From an uncultured Clostridia bacterium (lineage in GTDB: Bacteria; Bacillota; Clostridia; TANB77; CAG-508), in assembly GCA_948857205.1 (NCBI GenBank), contig CAQPRV010000101.1, positions 1 through 5,988 of the forward strand: 5,988 bases of DNA. Reading direction: 5' to 3'. Position numbers and translations under genes: made by a program. A model generated the notes under the pieces. It ran no database searches, was not told where the DNA came from, and saw only the letters and a list, made by a program, of their open reading frames with translations. Each line of letters starts with the position of its first letter. The first letter of the stretch is position 1. Below are positions 1 through 5,570 of this stretch, piece after piece.

Positions 1-38
1 AATTTCTAATTTTCAATGTACTACAATAACTTTACATA

Positions 39-66
39 ACTTTAATGTTCTCATTAAAGTCTTTTT
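39..66 (+). terminator. Rho-independent terminator of a plus-strand gene left of the window
   Basis: A perfect 9-bp stem (ACTTTAATG at 39-47, CATTAAAGT at 52-60) with a TTCT tetraloop is followed by CTTTTT. The U-tract lies on the plus-strand side only; on the minus strand the hairpin is not followed by T residues. It implies that a plus-strand gene ends at or before the left edge, converging on the tRNA gene. The stem is AT-rich, so strength is uncertain. Confidence 0.55.
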
Positions 67-120
67 CACATTTCTAAAATATTATTTTCTTTTTTTAGAA
101 GTTTTTTTCAAAAAAGACTT
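57..120. repeat. Nested AT-rich inverted repeats (possible secondary terminator)
   Basis: The outer arms are 57-66 (AAGTCTTTTT) and 111-120 (AAAAAGACTT). Nested inside is a perfect 8-bp pair, TTCTAAAA (72-79) with TTTTAGAA (93-100), followed on the plus strand by a run of seven T (102-108). The inner hairpin could act as a back-up plus-strand terminator to the one at 39-66, and the outer arm overlaps that hairpin. Nearly all pairs are A-T, so this may simply reflect base composition. Confidence 0.3.
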
Positions 121-175
121 GACTTTTGATAGTTGGTCTTTCGTTTGGATGACTTTAATATTGTTTTTAGACAAC

Positions 176-208
176 AAAAAATCAACCAGATTTTATTTTC
201 TGATTGAT
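176..208 (-). terminator. Rho-independent terminator after tRNA-Leu
   Basis: Read on the minus strand, ATCAATCAGA (208-199) pairs with TCTGGTTGAT (190-181), giving a 10-bp stem with one G-U pair and an 8-nt loop. A run of six U follows (181-176). It lies about 45 bases past the 3' end of the tRNA and is the obvious end of that transcript. A second hairpin with 9-bp arms (218-226 and 239-247) sits between it and the tRNA without a U-tract and could mark 3' processing. Confidence 0.75.
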
Positions 209-253
209 TTCTGTATCTATCTGTTCTATAAAAAGTTCGAACAGATACGTCGT

Positions 254-336
254 TGGTGTCAATGGTGGGACTCGAACCCACATGGTTTCCCGCATCATTT
301 TGAGTGATGTGCGTATACCAATTTCGCCACATTGAC
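254..336 (-). tRNA. tRNA-Leu (anticodon CAA)
   Basis: All arms fold by eye. The 7-bp acceptor stem is GTCAATG (336-330) with CATTGAC (264-258). The D arm is closed by GCG/CGC and contains the TTGGT loop sequence. The anticodon stem CATCA/TGATG encloses a 7-nt loop with anticodon CAA at 302-300. An 11-nt variable arm with a GG/CC mini-stem identifies a class II tRNA. The T arm is GTGGG-TTCGAGT-CCCAC. The discriminator base is A and the CCA end is encoded (256-254), as is usual in Firmicutes. It should read UUG leucine codons. Length is 80 nt without CCA, slightly short for a leucine tRNA because of the small variable arm. No neighbouring tRNA is seen. Confidence 0.95.
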
Positions 337-538
337 ATATAAAAATTTAAAGTTATTGATTTCACTAATAAGTTATCTGTAGCTCACTTTTTTTCGCACA
401 ACTAACTTAACATTGACATATTTTATAATATTTAGATGATTTTACAATTATGATAGATATTTGTTAGATATTGGAACTAATTTTGGCACTAGTAAATATC
501 TAAACATTACTATTTTCAATACATTTAGGATTTACATA

Positions 539-622
539 TTAAAAAATCCATTTAGATTTTGAGTCTATTGCGTCAACTAATTCCACCAAATCTGCATAGT
601 TAAACTTTTTATAAAATTTCAA
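539..622 (-). other. Possible micro-ORF or gene remnant (27 codons)
   Basis: An open stretch runs from a TTG at 622 to TAA at 541-539. Its composition is protein-like (core ADLVELVDAIDSKSKW), unlike the surrounding non-coding DNA, and it sits on a local island of higher GC. There is no ATG and no Shine-Dalgarno before the TTG, and a TAA lies directly upstream, so ordinary translation is unlikely. It could be the tail of a decayed gene, part of a small RNA, or chance. I do not recognise a family. Confidence 0.2.
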
Positions 623-626
623 TTAT

Positions 627-655
627 ATATTAACATACATTAAAAGAATTGTCTA
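627..655 (-). promoter_or_regulatory. Candidate sigma-A-type promoter, minus strand
   Basis: Minus strand: TAGACA (655-650), a 17-base spacer, then TAATAT (632-627) preceded by TG one base upstream (extended -10). Transcription would start near 620 and run through the micro-ORF at 539-622, reaching a weak AAAATC/GATTTT hairpin with a T-run near 540-560. The region is so AT-rich that a chance match is quite possible. Confidence 0.25.
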
Positions 656-682
656 GTAATTTATCCTAGCTTTTTATATTTT

Positions 683-709
683 TTATATATAATTGCCAAT
701 TATATATAA
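683..709. repeat. AT inverted repeat, 12-bp stem, 3-nt loop
   Basis: Arms at 683-694 and 698-709 are perfectly complementary around a GCC loop. Every pair is A-T, consisting of TA dinucleotides plus AATT. No T-run follows that would make it a clear terminator. It may be cruciform-prone or simply low-complexity sequence. Confidence 0.5.
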
Positions 710-851
710 TTATACTTAAATCATCTGAATTGAAAAATAAATAATTTGCTTTTTAAATTAAGTCAAAGTTGTGCAATAGCAAATTAATTTTAAACTTGGC
801 TTGATTTTATAAATCTCATTAGAATTGTACATTGGATTTATATATACTTAT

Positions 852-1091
852 TTATTCCTTAACATTATATTTCTTCATCAATTCTTTTGCTTTTTTTATT
901 CCTTCATCTGTTATATATGTAGACTTTGCTTTATTTGTACTTCCACGTATTAATCTTTCATCTTCTAGGCTATTTAATATATCAAAGTCATATCCTTTCC
1001 ATGTTCTTTGATATTCTCCATATTGTTCTTTTTCAGTCCATGAAGTTAAATATAATAAAAGTAATGTTAATTCTTTAATTTTTTCTTCCAT
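852..1091 (-). CDS. Small DUF6429-like protein (79 aa)
   Basis: Start ATG at 1091, stop TAA at 854-852. The ATG overlaps the stop of the preceding TPR reading frame as TAATG, with AGAGAG a few bases upstream, so translation is probably coupled to that gene. Residues 1-20 form a hydrophobic, leucine-rich helix (ELTLLLLYLTSW), followed by a WKGYDFDILNSLEDE segment and a lysine-rich C-terminal helix after YITDEGIKKA. The pattern of helix, basic helix, short hairpin, then DEG-containing helix resembles a small winged-helix fold. From memory it matches the DUF6429 family of short Firmicute proteins, whose function is unknown to me. A DNA- or nucleic-acid-binding role is only an inference from the fold-like pattern. 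The reading frame is intact with no internal lesion, unlike its upstream neighbours. Confidence 0.8.
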   Translation of the reverse strand: MEEKIKELTLLLLYLTSWTEKEQYGEYQRTWKGYDFDILNSLEDERLIRGSTNKAKSTYITDEGIKKAKELMKKYNVKE

Positions 1092-1396
1092 TATTTAATC
1101 TCTCTTTCTACAAATTCTATAAATGTTGGAACAATCTCTAGTAAATATTTATAATCTTTAACTACTAAGTATGCTTCTGCCTCTGAGCCCCATGAATATG
1201 TTCCTTCATTTTCAATATTATCTATCTTTGTTTTTGTAAATTTAATTTCTTGTTTTAAATATCTTACACCTTGATTATCACTTTCACATAGTTCTAATAA
1301 TTCTTCACCTTGTTTTATTGCTTCAGTGTATCTTCCTAATTCCATTAATGTTAACATATAACTATGTTTAGTTCTCATATATGGTCTTGTTTTCAT
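1091..1396 (-). CDS. TPR protein, ST7-like C-terminal part (101 aa from first ATG)
   Basis: The first ATG is at 1396, but only GGGAA lies very close upstream, so initiation there would be weak. The signature TRPYMR (residues 3-8), ELGRYTEAI (19-27) and DNQGVRYL (40-47) matches a TPR-type family in which an FW..(I/L)-E-TRPYMR segment precedes a helical repeat and a DNQGVRY motif. The rest is predominantly helical, ending in EFVEREIK. In frame upstream of the ATG the translation continues as ENIGIFWEI, the expected family sequence, up to a TAA at 1426-1424. The true coding region therefore began further upstream, and this is the distal part of an interrupted gene (see the entry for 1091-1564). 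A scaffold role is typical of TPR proteins; no specific partner can be named. The gene is co-transcribed and coupled with the 79-aa gene downstream. Confidence 0.6.
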   Translation of the reverse strand: MKTRPYMRTKHSYMLTLMELGRYTEAIKQGEELLELCESDNQGVRYLKQEIKFTKTKIDNIENEGTYSWGSEAEAYLVVKDYKYLLEIVPTFIEFVEREIK

Positions 1397-1423
1397 TATT
1401 TCCCAAAATATTCCTATATTCTC

Positions 1424-1564
1424 TTAATTAAAAAAGTCCTCTCTTTCTAAATTTGCTTGTTCTTGGTTTAGCGTTTCTTTATCATCAAATATTCTCCAAG
1501 TTGTTGTTTTTTCTTTTTTTAGTATTAACTCACTTAATTTTTTTCTAAATTTCAAAGTTTTCAT
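1424..1564 (-). CDS. Truncated ASCH-domain N-terminus (46 aa)
   Basis: ATG at 1564 follows GAAGGGAG with 5 bases between, so translation should start here. The product begins MKTLKF and contains KKEKTTTWRIFDDK at residues 16-29. This matches the start of ASCH (PF04266-type) proteins, where the lysine/threonine/tryptophan stretch forms part of the putative RNA-binding cleft. Typical ASCH proteins are over 100 residues; here the similarity stops after DDK, and the next 17 residues (up to REDFFN) do not look like ASCH. Its frame is the same as that of the TPR part downstream, so it is better understood as the 5' part of the broken gene spanning 1091-1564. It begins 55 bases after the EEP gene stop and is probably in the same transcript. 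Confidence 0.55.
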   Translation of the reverse strand: MKTLKFRKKLSELILKKEKTTTWRIFDDKETLNQEQANLEREDFFN

Positions 1565-1569
1565 TTTTT

Positions 1570-1577
1570 CTCCCTTC
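1570..1577 (-). promoter_or_regulatory. Ribosome binding site of the ASCH/TPR frame
   Basis: GAAGGGAG on the minus strand, 5 bases before ATG 1564. It fixes the start of this short frame and is much stronger than anything before the ATG at 1396. Confidence 0.7.
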
Positions 1578-1619
1578 ACACTATAACTTTTTCTTAATTA
1601 TATAATCTTATTCATATTT

Positions 1620-2399
1620 TTATATTTCAAAACTAGCTATACATAATAAATGGTCTGACTTATTTTCTATCTTTTTATTTGATAAGCACTTTATACTTTT
1701 CTCAGCTAATATATAATCTATTGCTGTTCCCTCAAAATATGTTACACCTTCTATATAGTTTTTAAAGTTATTATTGATAAAAGGCAATAATTCTAATAAT
1801 TTTTCTGTATTGTAATCTCCAACTATAAAAATTTTATCATTTCCTTTCATAGATTTATCTATATTTTCTTCTAATCTTCTATAAACATAATCGTAATCCT
1901 CTGGAATCTCACCAAAAACTTGAAAAGCAGGTGCATGTCCTGTTATAAACTTTATCGCAAAATCATCACTCAATTCAATATCAGCCATAATAAATCCATC
2001 ATCAAAAAGTTTATATGTTTTACCATCTTTAGCTACATTTGATAAATTAACATTTTCAAACATAATGTTTCTTGAATCTTTTATTGGATATTTTGATAGA
2101 ATCACTTCTTCAATATTTCTGTCCTCTAACAGATGACAATCTGACACTTCAAATTCTGCATAATATCTCAAACTTGTATTTTCTGATATTATTTGGGCAA
2201 ATGATTTCTCTCCATTTTTGAATGCTACTGATTCTTGTATTCCAATTATATCAATATCTTCATCATTTATTATCTTAATAACTTCATCTATTAATCCAAA
2301 CTTTTTATAATCTTTTTGTTTCTTTATTCCATTAGTAATACTCCATTTAGCTGGTATTCCACAACTTATATTACAAGTAGCAATTTTTAAAATTTCAAT
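1620..2399 (-). CDS. Endonuclease/exonuclease/phosphatase (EEP) family protein, ATT start
   Basis: EEP-superfamily metal-dependent phosphodiesterases act on nucleic acids, inositol phosphates or sphingolipids; the substrate here cannot be told. In 259 codons counted from ATT 2399 the conserved set is visible: TCN (N10), GIQE (E56), the ILSKYPI strand (about 100-106), TGHAPAF (H155), GDYN (D195, N197), IDYI (D228) and SDH (D249, H250). No signal peptide or membrane segment is seen, so it is cytoplasmic. Length is normal for the family. Start: a TTG at 2171 would remove motifs N10 and E56 and lacks a ribosome binding site. The family N-terminus reaches 2399, where ATT lies 7 bases after AGGAAG, and no ATG, GTG or TTG is in frame between the upstream TAA and 2171. 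Either ATT initiates at low efficiency, or this is an ATG-to-ATT mutation or sequence error. It is the first gene of the 852-2399 cluster, downstream of the transporter terminator. Confidence 0.75.
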   Translation of the reverse strand: MEILKIATCNISCGIPAKWSITNGIKKQKDYKKFGLIDEVIKIINDEDIDIIGIQESVAFKNGEKSFAQIISENTSLRYYAEFEVSDCHLLEDRNIEEVILSKYPIKDSRNIMFENVNLSNVAKDGKTYKLFDDGFIMADIELSDDFAIKFITGHAPAFQVFGEIPEDYDYVYRRLEENIDKSMKGNDKIFIVGDYNTEKLLELLPFINNNFKNYIEGVTYFEGTAIDYILAEKSIKCLSNKKIENKSDHLLCIASFEI

Positions 2400-2406
2400 A
2401 TTTAAT

Positions 2407-2412
2407 CTTCCT
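2407..2412 (-). promoter_or_regulatory. Ribosome binding site supporting the ATT start
   Basis: AGGAAG on the minus strand with 7 bases to ATT 2399-2397, inside a purine-rich stretch. It is the only good ribosome binding site near the beginning of the EEP homology, so it decides the start. Confidence 0.55.
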
Positions 2413-2437
2413 TCTTTTTTATTTTAGTAGAATTTTA

Positions 2438-2482
2438 TCATAAAATAATAAAAAAAGAAAGTGCTTTTCCAAACACTTCCAA
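2438..2482 (-). other. Possible 14-codon leader ORF overlapping the terminator
   Basis: A strong Shine-Dalgarno sequence, GGAGGT (2497-2492), is followed 9 bases later by TTG (2482-2480). A 14-codon frame (LEVFGKALSFFIIL) runs through the terminator hairpin and stops at TGA 2440-2438. The start is not ATG, so this may be the remnant of a lost gene start. It could also be a leader peptide coupled to the hairpin, upstream of the EEP gene. The sequence cannot decide. Confidence 0.2.
2450..2480 (-). terminator. Rho-independent terminator of the ABC transporter operon
   Basis: Minus strand: GGAAGTGTTT (2480-2471), loop GGAA (2470-2467), AAGCACTTTC (2466-2457), then seven T (2456-2450) and further AT. 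The stem is 10 bp with two G-U pairs. It lies about 200 bases after the permease stop and separates the transporter operon from the EEP cluster. Confidence 0.85.
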
Positions 2483-2532
2483 TTAAGTTTTACCTCCAAA
2501 CATTCATATTTTGTTCTTTCTTTTTCATCTAT

Positions 2533-2655
2533 TTATTTAGATTTCATCATATTCGTTGTAGCTACTGTTATCTCATAAATAATTCCTATTAACCATATAT
2601 ATATTCTAAAAATCTTTCTTTTAAGATTATTATTAAATTTTATTTTTACCATCAT
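2533..2655 (-). CDS. Possible 40-aa membrane microprotein
   Basis: The frame has ATG at 2655 (a second ATG follows directly) and TAA at 2535-2533. The start of the product is basic (MMVKIKFNNNLKRK), followed by one hydrophobic segment (about residues 16-33: FRIYIWLIGIIYEITVAT) and a short polar tail. This suggests a single membrane helix with the N-terminus inside. The ribosome binding site is weak (AAAGAA very close to the ATG). The frame begins 28 bases after the permease stop and lies before the operon terminator, so it would be the third cistron of the transporter operon. I do not recognise a family. It may be a real accessory peptide, the remnant of a membrane protein, or chance in AT-rich DNA. 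Confidence 0.3.
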   Translation of the reverse strand: MMVKIKFNNNLKRKIFRIYIWLIGIIYEITVATTNMMKSK

Positions 2656-2682
2656 TTCTTTAATTATGGAAAATAATTGTTT

Positions 2683-4770
2683 TTACTCTTCTTTAATTAT
2701 ATTTTTACTTCCAATATAGGTCGCTAAGAAGTATAAATCATATACTGCACCTATTAGAATAACAGTAACTATAATTGATGGAAGTAAATCTTCTTCAGAT
2801 GCCAGCCCAGATAATACATTTATTGCAAATTTTATTCCAAATACAGAATGTATAATTGCAAGTATTAGTGGTAATCCAAAAAATAATCCAATTTGTCTAA
2901 ATAGTGCTTTATTTATCATTTTTTCGTCACAACCGATTTTTCTTAAAATAGTATATCTCTGTTTATTATCTGAACTATCTGTTAATTGCTTTAATGCAAG
3001 AATTGCTGAACTTGCAATTAAAAAGATTATTCCTAAATATATTGCTATGAAGGTTACAATTGTCGCTAATCCTACACTTGATTCCATAATACTTATTTTG
3101 GTTAATCCATCAATATCTAAACCTTCCTTGGCTAAGTTTTGAACTAAACCTGAATCTCCACTAGTAAATATTTTTTCTATTTCTTGTTTTTGTTCTTCTG
3201 TTGTTCCATTATAGTTAGAAACTAACAATTGCATTTCTTTCATATCTTCTGTTAATGGACAGTTATCTGGAACTAAAATAATACCTGTATTTGTATGACT
3301 TGTTGACATTATTACAAATCCACTCTTACATTTATTATATTTTGTTTTATAGCTTTTTCCTGCTATTGTTAAAAGATTTTCTCCATCTTCTAATACTTTA
3401 TTTCTTAATTCTTCCATTGAAGTAAAATCACAAAGCACAATATATTCATTATCTTCTAATTGATATTGTTCTATTCCATACAGTTTTGCTATTTTGTTAT
3501 AATCTGATATTTTTATAATTTCTTCTGTTGTCTCATACATAAGCCTTGGAAATATTTGTTTTATTTCTTCATATTTGTCACCTAAAAAGTCTTTCCAAGT
3601 TAAATTTTTACTTGCATATATTGGAATTTCTATGACATCTTTTAGAATACTCATATCAAGACCATTGTTTTTTAAAGTTTGTTCTATTGATATTTTAGAA
3701 TCTTCTCTTTGCTCTTTTGTAGTTTTTATTTCTTTTCCATATTTTTTGTAGCTTTCTGGTAAATTTGCTGTTTTATATAAGTTTAAATCTACTGGCGTCA
3801 TTTCTATTAATTCTCTTTGCATCGTATTTCTAAGTGCTAGGCTTGATGAAAGTATAGAAATTGTCATAAATAGCATTAAACAAATAACACTCATACTTAC
3901 TACCATTGTGTTAATTTTACTGTTTATTTGCCTTAATACAAACATATTTGTTGCTTTTAAATATATTTTTTTTCTTGCTTGTATTACTTGTAGTATAAAA
4001 TCTGATAAAGACCAGAAAACTAATACTGTACCAACTATTCCCATTATAATAGGTGGTAATATTTTATCTGCTGTATCTAAAGATTTCACATCTCCTGTTA
4101 CTTTCCAATAGGCATTTCCTAATATGCCTACTGCTATTATACATACTATTATACATATAAATGGATTTTTTATTTTTACTTTTTCGTTTTTCTTGCTTGC
4201 ATTTAGTAAGTCTATTAATTTATATCTTGAAACTGTTATCGTATTGAAAAACATTACTGCAATATACATTACTGCAAAATATATACATGTTTTTATACAT
4301 GCATCTTTTGAAAATATAAATTGAAATTCACTCATATCTGCTTCAAACATTTTTGCAACTAGTATAGACATGAATTGTGAAACAAAGATTCCAACTATGA
4401 TTCCAATTAGTAACGATATTATTCCTACAAATATTGTTTCCATTAGGATTATTTTTGATATTTGCCTTTTTCCCATTCCTAGTGTCATATAAATACCAAA
4501 TTCTTTTTTTCTTCTGTTAATTAGGAAATTATTTGCATATACTATTAATAAACCTAACACAATGGCTACAAATACTGATACATATCCTAACATTGTTATC
4601 ATTAATTTTATTATTTCTCTTTGCGAACTTGATACTTCTAGCATTGCTTGTTGGCTATCTAAAGAGTTAAACATATAAAATATTGCAACTCCTAAAACTA
4701 GTGTTAAAAAATATATTGCATAGTCTTTTATGCTTTTTGTCATATTTTTTAAGGATAATTTAAATAACAT
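2683..4770 (-). CDS. BceB-type ABC transporter permease (FtsX-like), 695 aa
   Basis: Membrane subunit of a BceAB-type transporter, the class that senses and removes envelope-active peptides such as bacitracin-like antibiotics from their lipid targets. Ten hydrophobic segments are visible: about 17-36, 55-80, 107-132, 157-180, 203-221, 238-260, 288-311, 565-593, 626-650 and 662-685. The region between segments 7 and 8 (about 315-560, some 245 residues, hydrophilic) is the large extracellular domain that defines the family. FtsX-like cores lie around segments 2-4 (RRKKEFGIYMTLGM, 86-99) and 8-10 (RYTILRKIGCDEKMI, 605-619); these cytoplasmic loops contact the ATPase. The length is slightly above the usual ~650. 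ATG 4770 lies 11 bases after GGAGG, which sits inside the end of the ATPase gene, and the two genes overlap by 11 bases. The reading frame is intact. Drug specificity cannot be read from the sequence, and no sensor kinase is visible nearby. Confidence 0.9.
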   Translation of the reverse strand: MLFKLSLKNMTKSIKDYAIYFLTLVLGVAIFYMFNSLDSQQAMLEVSSSQREIIKLMITMLGYVSVFVAIVLGLLIVYANNFLINRRKKEFGIYMTLGMGKRQISKIILMETIFVGIISLLIGIIVGIFVSQFMSILVAKMFEADMSEFQFIFSKDACIKTCIYFAVMYIAVMFFNTITVSRYKLIDLLNASKKNEKVKIKNPFICIIVCIIAVGILGNAYWKVTGDVKSLDTADKILPPIIMGIVGTVLVFWSLSDFILQVIQARKKIYLKATNMFVLRQINSKINTMVVSMSVICLMLFMTISILSSSLALRNTMQRELIEMTPVDLNLYKTANLPESYKKYGKEIKTTKEQREDSKISIEQTLKNNGLDMSILKDVIEIPIYASKNLTWKDFLGDKYEEIKQIFPRLMYETTEEIIKISDYNKIAKLYGIEQYQLEDNEYIVLCDFTSMEELRNKVLEDGENLLTIAGKSYKTKYNKCKSGFVIMSTSHTNTGIILVPDNCPLTEDMKEMQLLVSNYNGTTEEQKQEIEKIFTSGDSGLVQNLAKEGLDIDGLTKISIMESSVGLATIVTFIAIYLGIIFLIASSAILALKQLTDSSDNKQRYTILRKIGCDEKMINKALFRQIGLFFGLPLILAIIHSVFGIKFAINVLSGLASEEDLLPSIIVTVILIGAVYDLYFLATYIGSKNIIKEE

Positions 4771-5527
4771 CGTTTAAATCACCTCCAAGAAGTGTTTGCA
4801 CCTCTATTATCTTTTCGAAAAATTGCTTTCTTGTGTCCTTTCCTTTTATTATTTCATTAAAGATTTTTCCATCTTTGATAAATAATATTCTGTTTGCATA
4901 AGATGCTGTAAAGGCATCGTGTGTAACCATTAATATGGTTGCATTCATTTTTTGGTTTAGAAATTCAAAGTTTTCTAGTAGTTGCCTGGCTGATTTTGAG
5001 TCAAGTGCTCCTGTTGGCTCATCTGCTAGTACTAGCTTTGGATTCGTTATTATTGCTCTTGCTGATGCTATTCTTTGCTTTTGCCCTCCAGATACTTGAT
5101 ATGGGTACTTCTCTAGAATTTCTTTTATTCCTAATTTTTCTGAAATTTCTTTTACTCTTTTGTCTATTTCTTTTGCATTTCTCTTTTGTATGGTTAATGC
5201 TATTGCTATGTTTTCATATGCTGTTAGTGTGTCTAGTAAGTTGAAGTCTTGAAATATGAAACCTAGTTCTTCTCTTCTGAATTTGTTTAACTTGTTTCCT
5301 CTTAGTCTTGTTATGTCTTCTCCTTTTATTATTATGTGCCCTGATGTTACTCTGTCTATTGTTGATATTGTGTTTAGTAGTGTGCTTTTTCCAGATCCAC
5401 TTGCTCCCATTATTCCAACAAATTCTCCTTTTTCAACCTCAAAACTGATGTTGTCTATTGCTTTTGTTAAATTGCTTTTGTTTCCATAGTATTTCTCTAT
5501 GTTTTTTACTTCTAATACTTTTTCCAT
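4760..5527 (-). CDS. BceA-type ABC transporter ATP-binding protein, 255 aa
   Basis: Nucleotide-binding subunit that powers the permease encoded directly downstream; cytoplasmic, membrane-associated. All motifs are present: Walker A GASGSGKST (41-49), Q-loop FQDFNLLDTLTAYENI (Q93), signature VSGGQKQR (145-152), Walker B KLVLADE (164-170) with EPTGALDS, and switch histidine VTHD (H203). The MEKVLEVKNIEKYYG start, the length and the C-terminal tail fit the MacB/BceA group, which works with FtsX-like permeases. Start choice: ATG 5527 follows AGGAG by 5 bases and gives the normal family N-terminus. An in-frame ATG at 5614 would add 29 charged residues without homology and coincides with the compositional junction. 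The last codons overlap the permease start (GGT GAT TTA AAC GAT G). No promoter is visible upstream; it is probably beyond the junction or lost. In bacitracin-type systems regulator and kinase genes normally lie beside this gene. Confidence 0.92.
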   Translation of the reverse strand: MEKVLEVKNIEKYYGNKSNLTKAIDNISFEVEKGEFVGIMGASGSGKSTLLNTISTIDRVTSGHIIIKGEDITRLRGNKLNKFRREELGFIFQDFNLLDTLTAYENIAIALTIQKRNAKEIDKRVKEISEKLGIKEILEKYPYQVSGGQKQRIASARAIITNPKLVLADEPTGALDSKSARQLLENFEFLNQKMNATILMVTHDAFTASYANRILFIKDGKIFNEIIKGKDTRKQFFEKIIEVQTLLGGDLNDVI

Positions 5528-5532
5528 TTTTT

Positions 5533-5540
5533 CTCCTTCC
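5533..5540 (-). promoter_or_regulatory. Ribosome binding site fixing the ATPase start at 5527
   Basis: GGAAGGAG on the minus strand, with 5 A bases before ATG 5527. The quality of this site, and the absence of any near 5614, decide for the 255-aa product. Confidence 0.8.
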
Positions 5541-5570
5541 TTCCGTATCGCTCGTTCCTCGCTAACGGCT
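5541..5570 (-). other. GC-rich island upstream of the transporter operon
   Basis: Seventeen of 30 bases are G or C (hand count), against a much lower value in the flanks. On the minus strand it contains the mirror-symmetric string AGCGAGGAACGAGCGA next to CCGT/ACGG ends. It is untranslated if the ATPase starts at 5527. It may be a dispersed intergenic repeat of the host genome or part of the breakpoint region; no stable hairpin longer than 4 bp was found. Confidence 0.35.

Larger units (their letters stand above)
337..851. other. AT-rich stretch without a convincing gene
   Basis: This stretch between the 5' end of the tRNA gene and the 3' end of the 79-aa gene has no open frame with both a start and a ribosome binding site. 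It contains the short motif TAGATATT twice (454-461, 465-472), both copies complementary to 494-503. It also contains a candidate minus-strand promoter with a micro-ORF (539-655) and a long AT hairpin (683-709). It must contain the tRNA promoter just above 336, but I could not pick a convincing -35/-10 pair. No terminator for the 852-2399 cluster is evident in the part next to 851. Confidence 0.6.
1091..1564 (-). pseudogene. ASCH/TPR chimeric reading frame broken by an in-frame TAA
   Basis: One continuous frame of 158 codons runs from ATG at 1564 to TAA at 1093-1091, interrupted only by TAA at 1426-1424 (codon 47). The start has an excellent ribosome binding site. Codons 1-29 look like the N-terminus of an ASCH domain (EKTTTWRIFDDK). 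From roughly codon 30 the sequence fits the lead-in to an ST7-like TPR protein and continues after the stop as ENIGIFWEIMKTRPYMR. This suggests an internal deletion that joined two genes, followed by (or together with) a nonsense mutation; a single change of TAA back to GAA, CAA or AAA would restore the frame. The ASCH core beyond residue 29 is missing, so no ASCH activity is expected. Alternatives are a sequencing error at the TAA, or two genuine short genes that share a frame by chance. I consider decay most likely. Confidence 0.55.

Noticed and set aside
108..365. Short frames on both strands across 108-365
   Set aside because: They run through the tRNA gene and the terminator and have no coding character.
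330..421. 11-base direct repeat CATTGACATAT (330-340 and 411-421), the first copy at the tRNA 5' end
   Set aside because: Suggestive of an attachment site, but tRNA integration normally uses the 3' end, no integrase is seen, and one such match is not unlikely by chance in DNA this AT-rich.
413..442. TTGACA at 413-418 as a plus-strand promoter
   Set aside because: TATAAT lies only 5 bases away, no acceptable -10 is found at 16-18 bases, and no plus-strand gene follows.
1620..2171. TTG at 2171 as the start of the EEP gene
   Set aside because: No ribosome binding site, and it would remove two conserved active-site motifs that are clearly encoded upstream in the same frame.
3908..4324. Plus-strand hydrophobic frames opposite the permease gene
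   Set aside because: Mirror images of membrane-helix codons of the permease; no independent support.
4939..5489. Plus-strand open frames opposite the transporter ATPase gene
   Set aside because: Antisense shadows of a gene with complete ABC motifs; their products are low-complexity Leu/Phe/Ser-rich and lack ribosome binding sites.
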